From Gemmatimonadota bacterium (lineage in GTDB: Bacteria > Gemmatimonadota > Gemmatimonadetes > Gemmatimonadales > Gemmatimonadaceae), in assembly GCA_016714015.1 (NCBI GenBank), contig JADJNZ010000006.1, positions 392,351 to 456,350 on the forward strand: a stretch of 64,000 nucleotides of DNA. Direction: 5' to 3'. Within the stretch, counting starts at the first letter, position 1; every line of letters begins with the position of its first letter. Made by a program: the position numbers and the translations under genes. The notes below the pieces were generated by a model. It had not been told where the DNA came from, did not search any database, and saw nothing but the letters and a program-made list of their open reading frames with translations. This document shows, piece by piece, positions 1 to 8,633 of this stretch.

Positions 1-1
1 G

Positions 2-211
2 GCGCAGCTCGGCGGGATCGCGCCCTCGCGCGCCCTCTTCGTGGGGGACTCGACGCACGACATGCACGCGGGCCGCGCCGCCGACGTGACGACCGCCGCG
101 GCGACCTGGGGGCCGTTCAGCCGCGCGCAGCTCGCGACGGCGCACCCGGACCATTGGCTCGAGCGCATCGAGGACGTGCGCGGCATCGTGACGCGACTGG
201 CAATGATGTGA
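2..211 (+). CDS. HAD-family hydrolase, C-terminal fragment
   Basis: The frame is open from the window edge and ends at a TGA at 209-211, so only the last 69 residues are present. They contain GDSTHDMHAGRAA, which matches the last acidic motif of HAD-superfamily phosphatases (GDxxxD followed by an AGRAA turn), as in the phosphoglycolate phosphatase/PpaX branch. Those enzymes hydrolyse small phosphate esters or pyrophosphate in the cytoplasm. The nucleophile motif and cap domain lie outside the window, so the substrate cannot be judged. It is on the same strand as the methyltransferase gene that starts 37 bases later. Confidence 0.8.
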   Translation, partial: AQLGGIAPSRALFVGDSTHDMHAGRAADVTTAAATWGPFSRAQLATAHPDHWLERIEDVRGIVTRLAMM

Positions 212-248
212 TGCGCCTGCCGCGCGCGATGGGTGACACCATCCGCGC

Positions 249-2501
249 GTGCTCACCACTCGTGATGCCGCGCGCCTGCTCGCCGCGGCCGGCCATGGGG
301 CGCCGCTCGCCTCGCTGACCACGCCGCTCGGCTTCGCCGAGCCGCTCCCGCTCCCGGCGCGCGAACTCGCGCGCTTCGGCCTCGCCGACGACCGTCCGCG
401 CATCAGGGTCGCGGGAGGGCGCGGATCGCTCCGCGCCCTGCTGCTCGACTGGGACGAGGGCCCGCCACTCCGCGAGCGGGTCGTCCCGATCGCGCGGCGG
501 CTCGCGCACGAGACGCCGGGACTGCACTGGCTCGTCGTCGCGCGTCAGGCGGCACGCCGCGAGCTGCTCATCGCCGCGCCGTCCCCCGAGGCGCGCGGCG
601 CGCTCGCGGCGCTGGTCGTCGAAGCCGCCCACCTGCGCGAGTCCGACGCCGAGACGTTCGCGGTCCTCGCGTCGGCGCACGACGGGGGGCACGAACCGTT
701 GCAGCATCTGCGCTGGCGCGAGCTGCTCGGCCGCGACGCGCTCTCGCGGCGATTCTATCGCGACCTCGAGGCGGCGGTCGCGACCCTCGCCCGCACCGCC
801 CGCGGCCGTGCCGACGCCGCCGACCGCCGCGCGATCGCGCTGCTCACCACCTCGCGACTGCTCTTCCTCGCGTTCCTCGAGGCGAAGGGATGGCTCGACC
901 GCGATCGCGCCTTCCTGCGACACCAGGTCGAGCGACTCGCGCCGGCCGGACCGCTGCACGCGACCCTGCTCGAGCCGCTCTGCTTCGGCACCTTGAACAC
1001 GCCGGTCGCACGCCGGGCGCGCGCCGCGGTCGCCTTCGGCCGAGTGCCGTTCCTCAACGGCGGCCTCTTCCAGCGGAGCGCCGTCGAGACGCGCGCCCGC
1101 GCGCTCCGCCTCGAGGACGCGGCGGTCGCGGCGGTCGTGTGCGACCTGCTCCCGCGCTACCGGCTCACGGCGCGCGAGACCTCCCGCGACCTCTCCGACG
1201 CCGCCGTCGATCCCGAGATGCTCGGCCGCGCCTTCGAGTCGCTGATGGGGGCCGAGGCACGCCGCGCGCACGGCGCGTTCTACACGCCACCTCCGCTCAT
1301 CGCCCGGCTCACCGGCGGGGCGCTCGCCGCGCTCGCGCGGCACGGCGACGACCGGGACCTCGCGTCGTTGCGCGTGATGGACCCGGCCTGCGGGTCGGGG
1401 GCCTTCCTCGTGCACGCGCTCGAGACGATCGCGGCGCTTCGCCAGGCCCGCGGCGACGCGCGCCTCGTGAGCGTGGTGCGGCGCGAGGTCCTGACCCGCA
1501 GCATCTTCGGCGTCGACCTCGATCCGATGGCGGTCTGGCTCTGCCAGCTGCGGCTCTGGCTCTCGGTGGTGGTCGAGGACGACCGCGAGGACCCGATGCG
1601 GTTGCCGCCGCTCCCCAACCTCGATCGCAACATCCGGCAGGGCGATGCCCTCGCCGGACACGCCTTCGACGACGCGCGCCTCCCCGACGGCGCCGAGCTC
1701 GCGCCGCTGCGCCTGCGGTATGCGCGCGCGAGCGGCGCGCGCAAACGGACGCTCGCGCGCGCGCTCGACCGCCGCGAACGCGCGCGGGCGATCGCCGCGG
1801 CCGCCCAGCGCATCGCGCGCTGCACGGCCGAGCGCCGCGAACTGTTGCTCGCGGTCCGCTCGCCGGACCTCTTCCGCGCGCGGCGCGCGCCCGACGCGGC
1901 CGCCCGGCGCGCACTCGATGAGGTGCGCGAGCGCCTGCGCGCCGCCCGCGCGGAGCTGCGTCGCCTGCGCGACGGCGGCGCCCTCCCCTTCTCGTTCGCG
2001 ACGCACTTCCCCGAGATCGCGGCCGCCGGTGGTGTCGACGTCGTCCTCGGCAACCCGCCCTGGGTGCGCCCGCATGCGCTGCCCGCTGCCCTCCGCGAGT
2101 CATTGCGCGAGCGATTCGTGACGGCGCGCCACGCCGCGTGGGAGTCCGGCGCCGACGCCGCCGGTGCCGGTCGTGGCTTCGCGTCGCAGGTCGACCTCGC
2201 CGCCCTGTTCACCGAGCGCGCGGTGCAACTCGTGCGCCCCGGCGGCGTGCTCGCGCTCCTCCTCCCCTCGAAGCTCTGGAGCGCGCTCGCCGGCGGGGGC
2301 GTCCGCGACCTCCTCGCCCGGAGAACGCACCTGCTCGCGGTGGACGACTGGGGCGACCTGGCCTCGGGGTTCGACGCAGTCGTGTATCCGTCGTCGATCA
2401 TCGCCCGCCGCCCCGCGATCGCGTCCGCCACCACCGCGGGTGCGGACGCGAGAGCGCGAGTGCCGATGGCCCCGCTGAGGCACAGGCGAGCGTGCGCCTG
2501 A
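249..2501 (+). CDS. Eco57I/DrmMI-like N6-adenine DNA methyltransferase, catalytic part
   Basis: A 750-residue frame starts at a GTG. It holds the Eco57I-type methylase signature: GAFYTPPPLI near residue 343, the S-adenosylmethionine loop DPACGSGAFL near 377, and the catalytic motif IV NPPW near 602. The family transfers a methyl group to N6 of adenine in DNA, as in type IIG restriction enzymes, PglX of BREX and DrmMI of DISARM. The last 25-30 residues look unlike the family. The expected C-terminal recognition domain continues in another frame (2492-3418), so a frameshift lies at about 2405-2500. It reads as codon starts moving from phase 0 to phase 2, equal to one missing base. No nuclease motif was seen in the N-terminal 340 residues. 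The helicase downstream is in the same operon. Confidence 0.8.
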   Translation: MLTTRDAARLLAAAGHGAPLASLTTPLGFAEPLPLPARELARFGLADDRPRIRVAGGRGSLRALLLDWDEGPPLRERVVPIARRLAHETPGLHWLVVARQAARRELLIAAPSPEARGALAALVVEAAHLRESDAETFAVLASAHDGGHEPLQHLRWRELLGRDALSRRFYRDLEAAVATLARTARGRADAADRRAIALLTTSRLLFLAFLEAKGWLDRDRAFLRHQVERLAPAGPLHATLLEPLCFGTLNTPVARRARAAVAFGRVPFLNGGLFQRSAVETRARALRLEDAAVAAVVCDLLPRYRLTARETSRDLSDAAVDPEMLGRAFESLMGAEARRAHGAFYTPPPLIARLTGGALAALARHGDDRDLASLRVMDPACGSGAFLVHALETIAALRQARGDARLVSVVRREVLTRSIFGVDLDPMAVWLCQLRLWLSVVVEDDREDPMRLPPLPNLDRNIRQGDALAGHAFDDARLPDGAELAPLRLRYARASGARKRTLARALDRRERARAIAAAAQRIARCTAERRELLLAVRSPDLFRARRAPDAAARRALDEVRERLRAARAELRRLRDGGALPFSFATHFPEIAAAGGVDVVLGNPPWVRPHALPAALRESLRERFVTARHAAWESGADAAGAGRGFASQVDLAALFTERAVQLVRPGGVLALLLPSKLWSALAGGGVRDLLARRTHLLAVDDWGDLASGFDAVVYPSSIIARRPAIASATTAGADARARVPMAPLRHRRACA

Positions 2502-3418
2502 CGCTGCACCGGGAGCGCTCGGCCCGCGCGTTCGTGCTCGACCGTTCCGCACTCTCGCTGGACGGGACCCCGGGCGCGCCTTGGCTCCTCCTGCCTCCGG
2601 AGGTCCGTGACGCGTTCGCCGTGTTCGAACGGGCGGGGATCCCGCTCGCCGCGAGCGCCTTCGGACGACCGATGCTCGGGGTGAAGAGCGGCTGCAACGA
2701 CGCATTCCTCGTCGAGACCGGCGCGGGAGACGGCGCGACCGTGCCCGTGCGCAGCGGCGAGACCGTCGGCGAGATCGAGCGCGCGTTGCTCCGTCCCCTC
2801 GCGCGCGGCGAGCACGTGCGCCCGTGGGCCCTCGCGGCCGGCGCGGCGACGCAGGCGATCGTCTGGACGCATGAGCCGCACGGCGCCGCACGCGCGGTGC
2901 TGCCGCCGCACGCGACGGCCTGGATGCTACGCTGGCGGCGTCGGCTCGAAACGCGCACCGACGGACGCGGCGGGCACTGGTGGGCCCTCTTCCGCACCGA
3001 AGCCGCCCGCGACGATCGTCCGCGCGTGGTATGGGGCGACATCGGTCGCGCGCCGCGCGCCCTCGTGCTGCCGGCCGGCGACCGCACGGTCCCGCTCAAC
3101 ACCTGCTACGTGGTGCGCGCCCCGAGCGACGAGGACGCGCATGCGCTCGCCGCGCTGCTCAACTCGCGACTCGTCGCCGCCTGGCTCTGCGCCGTCGCCG
3201 AGCCGGCGCGCGGCGGCTTCCATCGGTTCCTCGGGTGGACCTGCGCGCGCCTGCCGGTGCCGCGCGACTGGGCCCGCGCTCGCGCGCGCCTCGCGCCACT
3301 CGGCCGCGCCGGTGCGGCCGGCGTCCCCCCCGACGAGGACACGCTCGATCGCGAGGTCGCGACCGCGTACGGCGTGGACCCCGTCGCGATGGCGCCGCTG
3401 CTCGCATGGCACGACTAG
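2492..3418 (+). CDS. Target-recognition domain of the split DNA methyltransferase
   Basis: This 308-residue frame begins at a GTG that overlaps the stop of the catalytic ORF by ten bases. It contains RPMLGVKSGCNDAFLV near residues 65-80, a segment typical of the DNA-recognition region of type IIG and PglX-like methyltransferases. The motif RFLGWTCARLPVP near its end is also typical of that family. Together the two ORFs would make a protein of about 1055 residues, the usual length of such single-chain enzymes. It may be the second half of a gene broken by a frameshift or sequencing error, or a genuinely separate specificity subunit translated by restart. The ATG of the helicase lies inside its last codons. 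Confidence 0.65.
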   Translation: MRLTLHRERSARAFVLDRSALSLDGTPGAPWLLLPPEVRDAFAVFERAGIPLAASAFGRPMLGVKSGCNDAFLVETGAGDGATVPVRSGETVGEIERALLRPLARGEHVRPWALAAGAATQAIVWTHEPHGAARAVLPPHATAWMLRWRRRLETRTDGRGGHWWALFRTEAARDDRPRVVWGDIGRAPRALVLPAGDRTVPLNTCYVVRAPSDEDAHALAALLNSRLVAAWLCAVAEPARGGFHRFLGWTCARLPVPRDWARARARLAPLGRAGAAGVPPDEDTLDREVATAYGVDPVAMAPLLAWHD

Positions 3419-5739
3419 GCCGCGCCGACGAGGTGCGCGCGCGGATGGCGTCGCTCCTGCTGCCGGAAGCGGCGGCGACGCCGGTGCGCATCGGCGCGTT
3501 CACGCTCCGCCCGGCTCAGGTGCGTGCGCTCGCACCGGTGCTCGATGCCGTGCGTCGATACGGTGGCGTGCTCATCGCGGATCCGCCGGGCACGGGCAAG
3601 ACGGTGCTCGCCCTCGCGGCCGCCGCCGCGCTGCGACACGCATCGGAAGCGCCCGCGCGTGACGAGGTGCTCGTCCTCGCGCCCGCGGCACTCCGCGCGC
3701 AGTGGCTCGACGCGGCCCATCGCGCGGAGCTGCCGATCGCATTCAAGAGTCTGGAGTCGCTCAGCCGTGGCCGGCGCCCTCCCACCGCCCGCACCGTGAT
3801 CGTGGACGAGGCGCACCACGCGCGCACGCCCGGCACCGCGCGCTACGCGCGGCTCGCCGAGTGCTGCGTCGGGTCGCAGGTCCTGCTGCTCTCCGCGACG
3901 CCGGTGGTGAATCGTGCCGCCGATCGCGATGCCATGCTCGCGCTCTTCCTCGGGGCGCGCGCCTCGTCGCTGACGGCGAGCGAGCAGGCGCGCTGCATCA
4001 TCCGCTCCGCGGCGAGGGGCGCGGACGCCCACCTGCCGGCGGTGCATCGCGTCGGTGTGCTCGGCGTCGCCCACGACGTGCCCGGGCTCGATGCGATGCT
4101 CGCCGCGCTCCCGCCGCCGCTCCCGGTCGTCGAGGGCACGCGCGCGACCGCGCTCGTGCGGATCTCGCTCGCACTCGCCTGGCGATCGAGCCTCGCCGCG
4201 CTCGACGCCGCCCTCGTCAGGCGCCTCCAGCGAGGCGCGGTGATGCACGACCTGCTCGAGAGCGGGCGACTCCCCTCCCGTGCGATGCTCCGGCATTGGA
4301 CGCTGCACGACGGCGCGACCCAGCTCGCCATGAGCGCACTGCTCGACGCGCCGGGCGCCGCGCAGGAGCACAGGGCCGATGCGGCGGCCGCGTGCGGCGC
4401 GATGCGTTCAGCGCTCGACGTGCACCTCGCGGCGGTCGTCGCGCTGCGCGACCGCATCCGCCCGCACCGGGACGCGGACGCGGCGGCGCGCGCGGCGGTG
4501 ATCCGAGCCCTCGCGCACTCGCATCCGGAGCGCCGGATCGTCGTCTTCGCGCGGCATGCGCGCACCGTGCACGCTCTCTACTCGGCCCTGCGCGAGGGGC
4601 CGGGCGTGGTCGCCCTCGTGGGCGCGCGCGTGTGGGCGGCGGCGGGGCGCTGGTCGCGCGACGACGTGCTGCGCGCGATCGGACCGCGGGCGCGACCGCT
4701 CCGACCGGACGATCCGCGCGCGATCCGCATCCTCCTCGCGACCGATGTCGTCGCGGAGGGTGTGGAGATGCAGGGCGTGGGCATCGTCGTGCACGCCGAT
4801 CTCCCGTGGACGCCGGCACGACTCGAGCAACGCCTGGGTCGCGTGGTGCGCGCGGGCTCGGCCCTGCGCGAGGTCCTCGAGGCGCATCTCCCGGCCCCGC
4901 GCGGCGCGCGACGCGCCCTCCGCCTCGGCGCGCGCTTGCTGCGCAAGTCGGTGGCGCGCGGCGTTGCCGTGCAGGAGGCCCGCGCGCAGGCGGCCATCGA
5001 TGCGCGGCTCGCTCGCTGGCACGCCGCGACCGTCGCCGCATCCGCCGCATCCGCCGCATCCGCCGCATCCGAGGTATCCGCCTCGCCGGCGTGCGCCGCC
5101 GCCGTGCACGCTCGAGTCGAAGGCTTCCTCGCCGTCGTCGGGGATCCGCCGCAAGGGATCGTCGGCATGAGGGTCGAGGGACGATGGCGCGTCTCCTCGG
5201 CGCCGCGATCCGTCGCGAGGATCATGCGCCACGCCGAGGGGGCGGAGCTCGCGCGTCCCGCGCAGGAATTCGCGCGGTGCGCGCGCCGGATCGCGCACGC
5301 ACTCCGCCGTCGGAAGGCGCGTGCGCTCGTCGCGGCGACGAGTGCGCTCGACGGCGGCGACGCGAGCCCCGGCCGTGCGCGGTCGGTCGACGCGTCGATG
5401 CGCGCGGGGACCTCATCGCGTCGACGGCTCGCGCGGATCCGCGCGCGACTCGCGCGCCTGCTCGCCCAAGCCCCCGCGCTCGCGCGCGCCGGGATCGCCA
5501 CAGGACAGGCGCGCCTGCTCGCGCGCCTCGCCGGACCGCTCGAGATCGCGCGCGAACGGCAGCTCGACGCGCTGCTCCACGCGGACCTCGACGATGCCAC
5601 CTTCGCGCGCCGGCTCGGTGCCGCGCTCGCGGACGACAGGCCCACGAACGACGAGAGGCGGCCGGGAGCACCCGGCCGCCTCCACGCGCTGCTCCTGCTC
5701 AGCCCCGGTTCGCCGAGTCCGCCGACGACCGCTCCGTGA
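3406..5739 (+). CDS. SF2/SNF2-like DEAD/DEAH-box helicase of the methyltransferase module
   Basis: The chosen ATG overlaps the recognition-domain ORF by 13 bases, which implies translational coupling; the frame itself is open further upstream. The 777-residue product has Walker A ADPPGTGKT near residue 59, Walker B/DEAH as DEAHH near 134, motif III LLSATPV near 162, and a C-terminal helicase domain with LLATDVVAEGVEM and LEQRLGRVVRAG near 440-485. Such proteins use ATP to translocate on double-stranded DNA. The pairing resembles DrmD-DrmMI of class 1 DISARM, but no DrmA, DrmB or DrmC gene is present here. An Ala/Ser linker of four 9-bp repeats follows the helicase core. The C-terminal 250 residues are Arg/Ala-rich and match no domain I know. 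The last 28 codons run through a strong hairpin and into the convergent gene, so the true end may be earlier. Confidence 0.8.
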   Translation: MARLGRADEVRARMASLLLPEAAATPVRIGAFTLRPAQVRALAPVLDAVRRYGGVLIADPPGTGKTVLALAAAAALRHASEAPARDEVLVLAPAALRAQWLDAAHRAELPIAFKSLESLSRGRRPPTARTVIVDEAHHARTPGTARYARLAECCVGSQVLLLSATPVVNRAADRDAMLALFLGARASSLTASEQARCIIRSAARGADAHLPAVHRVGVLGVAHDVPGLDAMLAALPPPLPVVEGTRATALVRISLALAWRSSLAALDAALVRRLQRGAVMHDLLESGRLPSRAMLRHWTLHDGATQLAMSALLDAPGAAQEHRADAAAACGAMRSALDVHLAAVVALRDRIRPHRDADAAARAAVIRALAHSHPERRIVVFARHARTVHALYSALREGPGVVALVGARVWAAAGRWSRDDVLRAIGPRARPLRPDDPRAIRILLATDVVAEGVEMQGVGIVVHADLPWTPARLEQRLGRVVRAGSALREVLEAHLPAPRGARRALRLGARLLRKSVARGVAVQEARAQAAIDARLARWHAATVAASAASAASAASEVSASPACAAAVHARVEGFLAVVGDPPQGIVGMRVEGRWRVSSAPRSVARIMRHAEGAELARPAQEFARCARRIAHALRRRKARALVAATSALDGGDASPGRARSVDASMRAGTSSRRRLARIRARLARLLAQAPALARAGIATGQARLLARLAGPLEIARERQLDALLHADLDDATFARRLGAALADDRPTNDERRPGAPGRLHALLLLSPGSPSPPTTAP
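5035..5070 (+). repeat. Four tandem 9-bp repeats (GCCGCATCC) inside the helicase gene
   Basis: Four perfect copies of GCCGCATCC are followed by one degenerate copy. They encode an Ala-Ser-Ala-rich hinge after the helicase core. The unit is a multiple of three, so copy-number change would alter linker length without breaking the frame. Confidence 0.9.
5655..5682. terminator. Strong hairpin, probable terminator of the minus-strand gene 5699-6271
   Basis: GAGGCGGCCGGG, a four-base loop AGCA, then CCCGGCCGCCTC form a perfect 12-bp stem. It lies just downstream of the stop codon of the convergent minus-strand gene and within the apparent 3' end of the helicase frame. There is no clear T-run on either side, as is usual in very GC-rich genomes. 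Confidence 0.7.
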
Positions 5740-6271
5740 GCAGCTTCGCCTGATACCGCTGCGCCTCGCCGATCCGCTCGAGCTCGACCGCCATCGTGTC
5801 GAGGCTCTCCTGCAGCTGCCGGATCTGCGGCACGAGCTGCTTCGCGTCGACCGTGCCGAGCTCCGTGCGCCGGTCCATGCGACGCGCGAACGCGCGCGCG
5901 AGCGGCCACCCCACGAAGATCGCGACCACCATCGCTAGGCTCATGCCGACGATGGGGACGGACGCCTCGATGATCGCCTGCGGATCGATCGGCGGGACAC
6001 CGGTGGATGTGACCAGCCCGTCCTCCGGTCCACGCGCGGGCCCGCCGGCCTGGTTCTGCGCGTCCTGCGCGGCGCGAAGGGCGTCATTCGCGACGGTCTG
6101 CGCATCGCGCGCCAGGTCGACGGGCGCCAGGTCGGCGGGCGACGGGGTCGGCGCCTCCGCCCCGCCTCCGCCCTGGCCGGTCGCCCGTCCCGGCGCCGAC
6201 GGGAGGGCGGGGATCGGGGGCGGCGCGGGCGCCTGGGCAGGGGCCTGCGGGATGATCACGGTGGCGGGCAC
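5699..6271 (-). CDS. Hypothetical membrane protein with Pro-rich N-terminus and coiled coil
   Basis: The product is 190 residues. Residues 1-50 are rich in Pro, Ala and Gly. A single hydrophobic segment lies near 105-125 (VGMSLAMVVAIFVGWPLA), followed by a charged stretch that looks like a short coiled coil (residues 140-175, QIRQLQESLDTMAVELERI). I do not recognise the family. A topology with an outer Pro-rich arm and a cytoplasmic coiled coil is inference. It is divergent from the sigma factor gene 179 bases away and convergent with the helicase, whose frame it overlaps by 41 bases. Confidence 0.7.
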   Translation of the reverse strand: MPATVIIPQAPAQAPAPPPIPALPSAPGRATGQGGGGAEAPTPSPADLAPVDLARDAQTVANDALRAAQDAQNQAGGPARGPEDGLVTSTGVPPIDPQAIIEASVPIVGMSLAMVVAIFVGWPLARAFARRMDRRTELGTVDAKQLVPQIRQLQESLDTMAVELERIGEAQRYQAKLLTERSSADSANRG

Positions 6272-6450
6272 GATGGCTCTCCTGATGCAGCGGGGATGTC
6301 CCCTCTACGGCCCGGACGACGCCCGGGTTCCGGCCTCGCGCCGGACACCCAAGGATACAGATTGTCGTAGGGGCTGCACCATCGCCGGGGCCATTCAAAC
6401 CCTTCAGGCTCCCGCCCCATCCTATCCGGTGCCTCCCCCACTGGCGCCGC

Positions 6451-7011
6451 ATGACCCTCCCGCTGACCTCCCTTCCTCCCGCTCTCGCGTCCGATGACGT
6501 CGCGCTCGCCGCTGCCGGCGACCGCCGCGCCTTCGAACGCCTCTACCGGGCCAACGTCGACCGGATCTTCTCGGTCTGCGTGCGCATGGTGGGGGACCGG
6601 GCCAAGGCGGAGGACCTCACGCAGGACGCGTTCGTGAGGGCGTGGGAGAAGCTCGGGACCTTTCGCGGGGACTCGCAGTTCAGCACCTGGCTCCACCGCC
6701 TCGCGGTGAACGTGGTGCTCAACGACCGGGAATCCGAGGGGAGGCGGCGGGACCGGCACGACGAAGGGATCGAGGACATGGACACCATCTCCTACGGGGA
6801 TGTGCGCCCGCTCCCGGTCCCGGGGCTCTCGCTCGATCTGGAGCAGGCCATCGCCGCGCTGCCGCCGGGCGCGAAGAAGGTGTTCGTGCTGCACGATGTC
6901 GAAGGCTACACCCACGAGGAGATCGCCGAGCAGTTCGGCATCACCTCCGGCGGTTCCAAGGCGCAGCTCCACCGCGCCCGGATGCTCTTGAGGAGGATGT
7001 TGACCCGATGA
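6451..7011 (+). CDS. ECF-type RNA polymerase sigma factor (RpoE-like)
   Basis: This 186-residue protein has both ECF sigma domains. Region 2 is at about residues 27-95, with AEDLTQDAFVRAWEKLGTF and FSTWLHRLAVN, which melt the -10 element and bind core polymerase. Region 4 is at about 130-183, with the helix-turn-helix HEEIAEQFGITSGGSKAQLH, which reads the -35 element. Its stop overlaps the ATG of the next gene (ATGA), which encodes a zinc anti-sigma protein. It probably directs transcription of this operon and the three DUF4097 genes behind it, but no promoter consensus could be derived by eye. Confidence 0.92.
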   Translation: MTLPLTSLPPALASDDVALAAAGDRRAFERLYRANVDRIFSVCVRMVGDRAKAEDLTQDAFVRAWEKLGTFRGDSQFSTWLHRLAVNVVLNDRESEGRRRDRHDEGIEDMDTISYGDVRPLPVPGLSLDLEQAIAALPPGAKKVFVLHDVEGYTHEEIAEQFGITSGGSKAQLHRARMLLRRMLTR

Positions 7012-7709
7012 CCGACCACGATCTCACCAACGATGCGCATCGCGAACGCTGCGCCGAGTGCACGGCCACCTGGGCCGAGCTCGAGGCGATCAGTGCCGAC
7101 GCGCGCGCCCTGCCGACGCTGACGCCGAGCCGCGATCTCTGGGCCGGCATCGAAGCGCGTCTCGATGCGCCCTCCGCTGCGGCTGTGCCGGCCACACTCG
7201 GCGCGACCACAGCGGCGTCCCCGGCGCGGATCCGCGCCGGTCAGCGCTGGTTCGCCCAGTCGACTATGCGGTTCGCCGCGGCGGCGGGACTGCTCATGAT
7301 GGTGACCGCCGGCGTCACGTGGCGCATCGCCACCGGCGAGCGCCAGCGCGACGACGCGAATGTCGCCGTCGGCGCGAGCGACTCGGCCGCCGCGGCCGCC
7401 GCGGCCGCCGCAACCGTCTCCGGCGACCCGATGCTCGTCCCCGTGGGGAATGCAGAGGCCTTCACCTCGATGGACCTCGAGATCCGGGCGCTGCAGACGC
7501 TGCTGGACGAGCGTCGCGCGCAACTCGAGCCGCAGACCATCGAGGTGCTCGAGCGGAGCATGACGCTCATCGACCAGGCCATCACCGAGAGCCGTGCGGC
7601 CCTCGCGAAGGACCCCGCCAGCCAGTTCCTCGCCGCGCAACTCGCGCGGTCGTACTCCACCAAGCTCACCCTGCTCCGCTCCACGGCAACGATGCCGGTG
7701 GGCACCTGA
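7008..7709 (+). CDS. Zinc-binding anti-sigma factor, single-pass membrane
   Basis: The 233-residue product begins with HRERCAEC near residues 11-18, the HxxxCxxC zinc motif of ZAS anti-sigma factors that clamp the cognate ECF sigma factor in the cytoplasm. One transmembrane segment lies near 85-105 (MRFAAAAGLLMMVTAGV). After it come a low-complexity Ala run and a periplasmic helical part that would sense the signal. The start overlaps the sigma stop by four bases, so the two are made in a fixed ratio. The periplasmic part has no family I recognise. Confidence 0.85.
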   Translation: MTDHDLTNDAHRERCAECTATWAELEAISADARALPTLTPSRDLWAGIEARLDAPSAAAVPATLGATTAASPARIRAGQRWFAQSTMRFAAAAGLLMMVTAGVTWRIATGERQRDDANVAVGASDSAAAAAAAAATVSGDPMLVPVGNAEAFTSMDLEIRALQTLLDERRAQLEPQTIEVLERSMTLIDQAITESRAALAKDPASQFLAAQLARSYSTKLTLLRSTATMPVGT

Positions 7710-7723
7710 ACCCGGACCGCACC

Positions 7724-8629
7724 ATGTCTCGCATCCGACTCCTCTCCCGCGCCCTTCTCGGCGCCCTGCTCCTGCCGGTCGCGCTCCGAGCGCAGGTCGA
7801 ACGGCAGCGCGTCGACACCACCTTCGCCTTCGAGCGCGGAGGGTTCGTCCACCTCGGCCTCGTCAGCGGCACCATCCGCGTCGTCACGGGCACGGGGAAC
7901 GAGATCCGCATCCTCGCCACCATCGAGCGCGGGCGCCTCGAGACATCGCTCACGCGCAGCCGCGTCTCGATCGAGGCGCGCAGCGTCAACGGGCGCATGG
8001 GCGCCACGCGCTACGAGCTCACCGTCCCGGTCGGCACACGCGTCGACGCCAACGCCGTCTCTGGCGAGATCAGCATCCGCGGGACCGGCACCGAGGTGGA
8101 GGCGCACACGGTCAGCGGCGGCGTCCGGATCGAGGACGCGAGCGGCATCGTCGAGGTCGGCACCGTCTCCGGCGACATCGAGCTGCGCAAGATCGCGGGC
8201 CGGATCGAGATCAGCACCGTGAGCGGCGAGGTGGATGCGGACGACGCCGCCGGTGACCTCGAGGCCGAGTCGGTGAGCGGCACCATCGCCGTGCGCGGCG
8301 GGAAGCTGCGCGGCCTTCGCACCGAGTCCGTCTCCGGCGACCTCACGTACGAGGGCAGCTTCGACGCGACCGGCGACTATCGCTTCAACTCGCACTCGGG
8401 CGATGTGCGCATCGCCATCCCCGCCAACGGCGGCGCCTCGCTCGAGCTGGAGACCTGGAGCGGCAACATCTCGAGCGATTTCCCGCTCACCCTGCAGCCG
8501 GGGGAGATGACCGGCCGCAACCGTCGGATGCAGTTCAACGTGGGCCGGGGCGGCGCCCGCCTCTCGGCCGAGACCTTCAGCGGCGACATCGCCATCCGTC
8601 GCGCCTTGATGCGCGGCCCGGAGGAATGA
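7724..8629 (+). CDS. DUF4097 family secreted beta-strand repeat protein (copy 1)
   Basis: A signal peptide (residues 1-24, cleaved near ALRAQ) is followed by a chain of short repeats such as TVSGDIEL, TVSGEVDA and SVSGTIAV. These are the VSG-x-I turns of the DUF4097 beta-helix-like fold. The protein is 301 residues. The role of the family is unknown; many members sit beside sigma/anti-sigma genes and are thought to act at the cell envelope. It starts 14 bases after the anti-sigma gene and is followed four bases later by a paralogue, so all are one operon. Confidence 0.85.
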   Translation: MSRIRLLSRALLGALLLPVALRAQVERQRVDTTFAFERGGFVHLGLVSGTIRVVTGTGNEIRILATIERGRLETSLTRSRVSIEARSVNGRMGATRYELTVPVGTRVDANAVSGEISIRGTGTEVEAHTVSGGVRIEDASGIVEVGTVSGDIELRKIAGRIEISTVSGEVDADDAAGDLEAESVSGTIAVRGGKLRGLRTESVSGDLTYEGSFDATGDYRFNSHSGDVRIAIPANGGASLELETWSGNISSDFPLTLQPGEMTGRNRRMQFNVGRGGARLSAETFSGDIAIRRALMRGPEE

Positions 8630-8633
8630 CCCC

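Noticed and set aside
3406..5739. Complete DISARM or BREX system
   Set aside because: Only the methyltransferase and helicase types are present; no DrmA/B/C, PglZ or other partner genes were seen on either side within the window.
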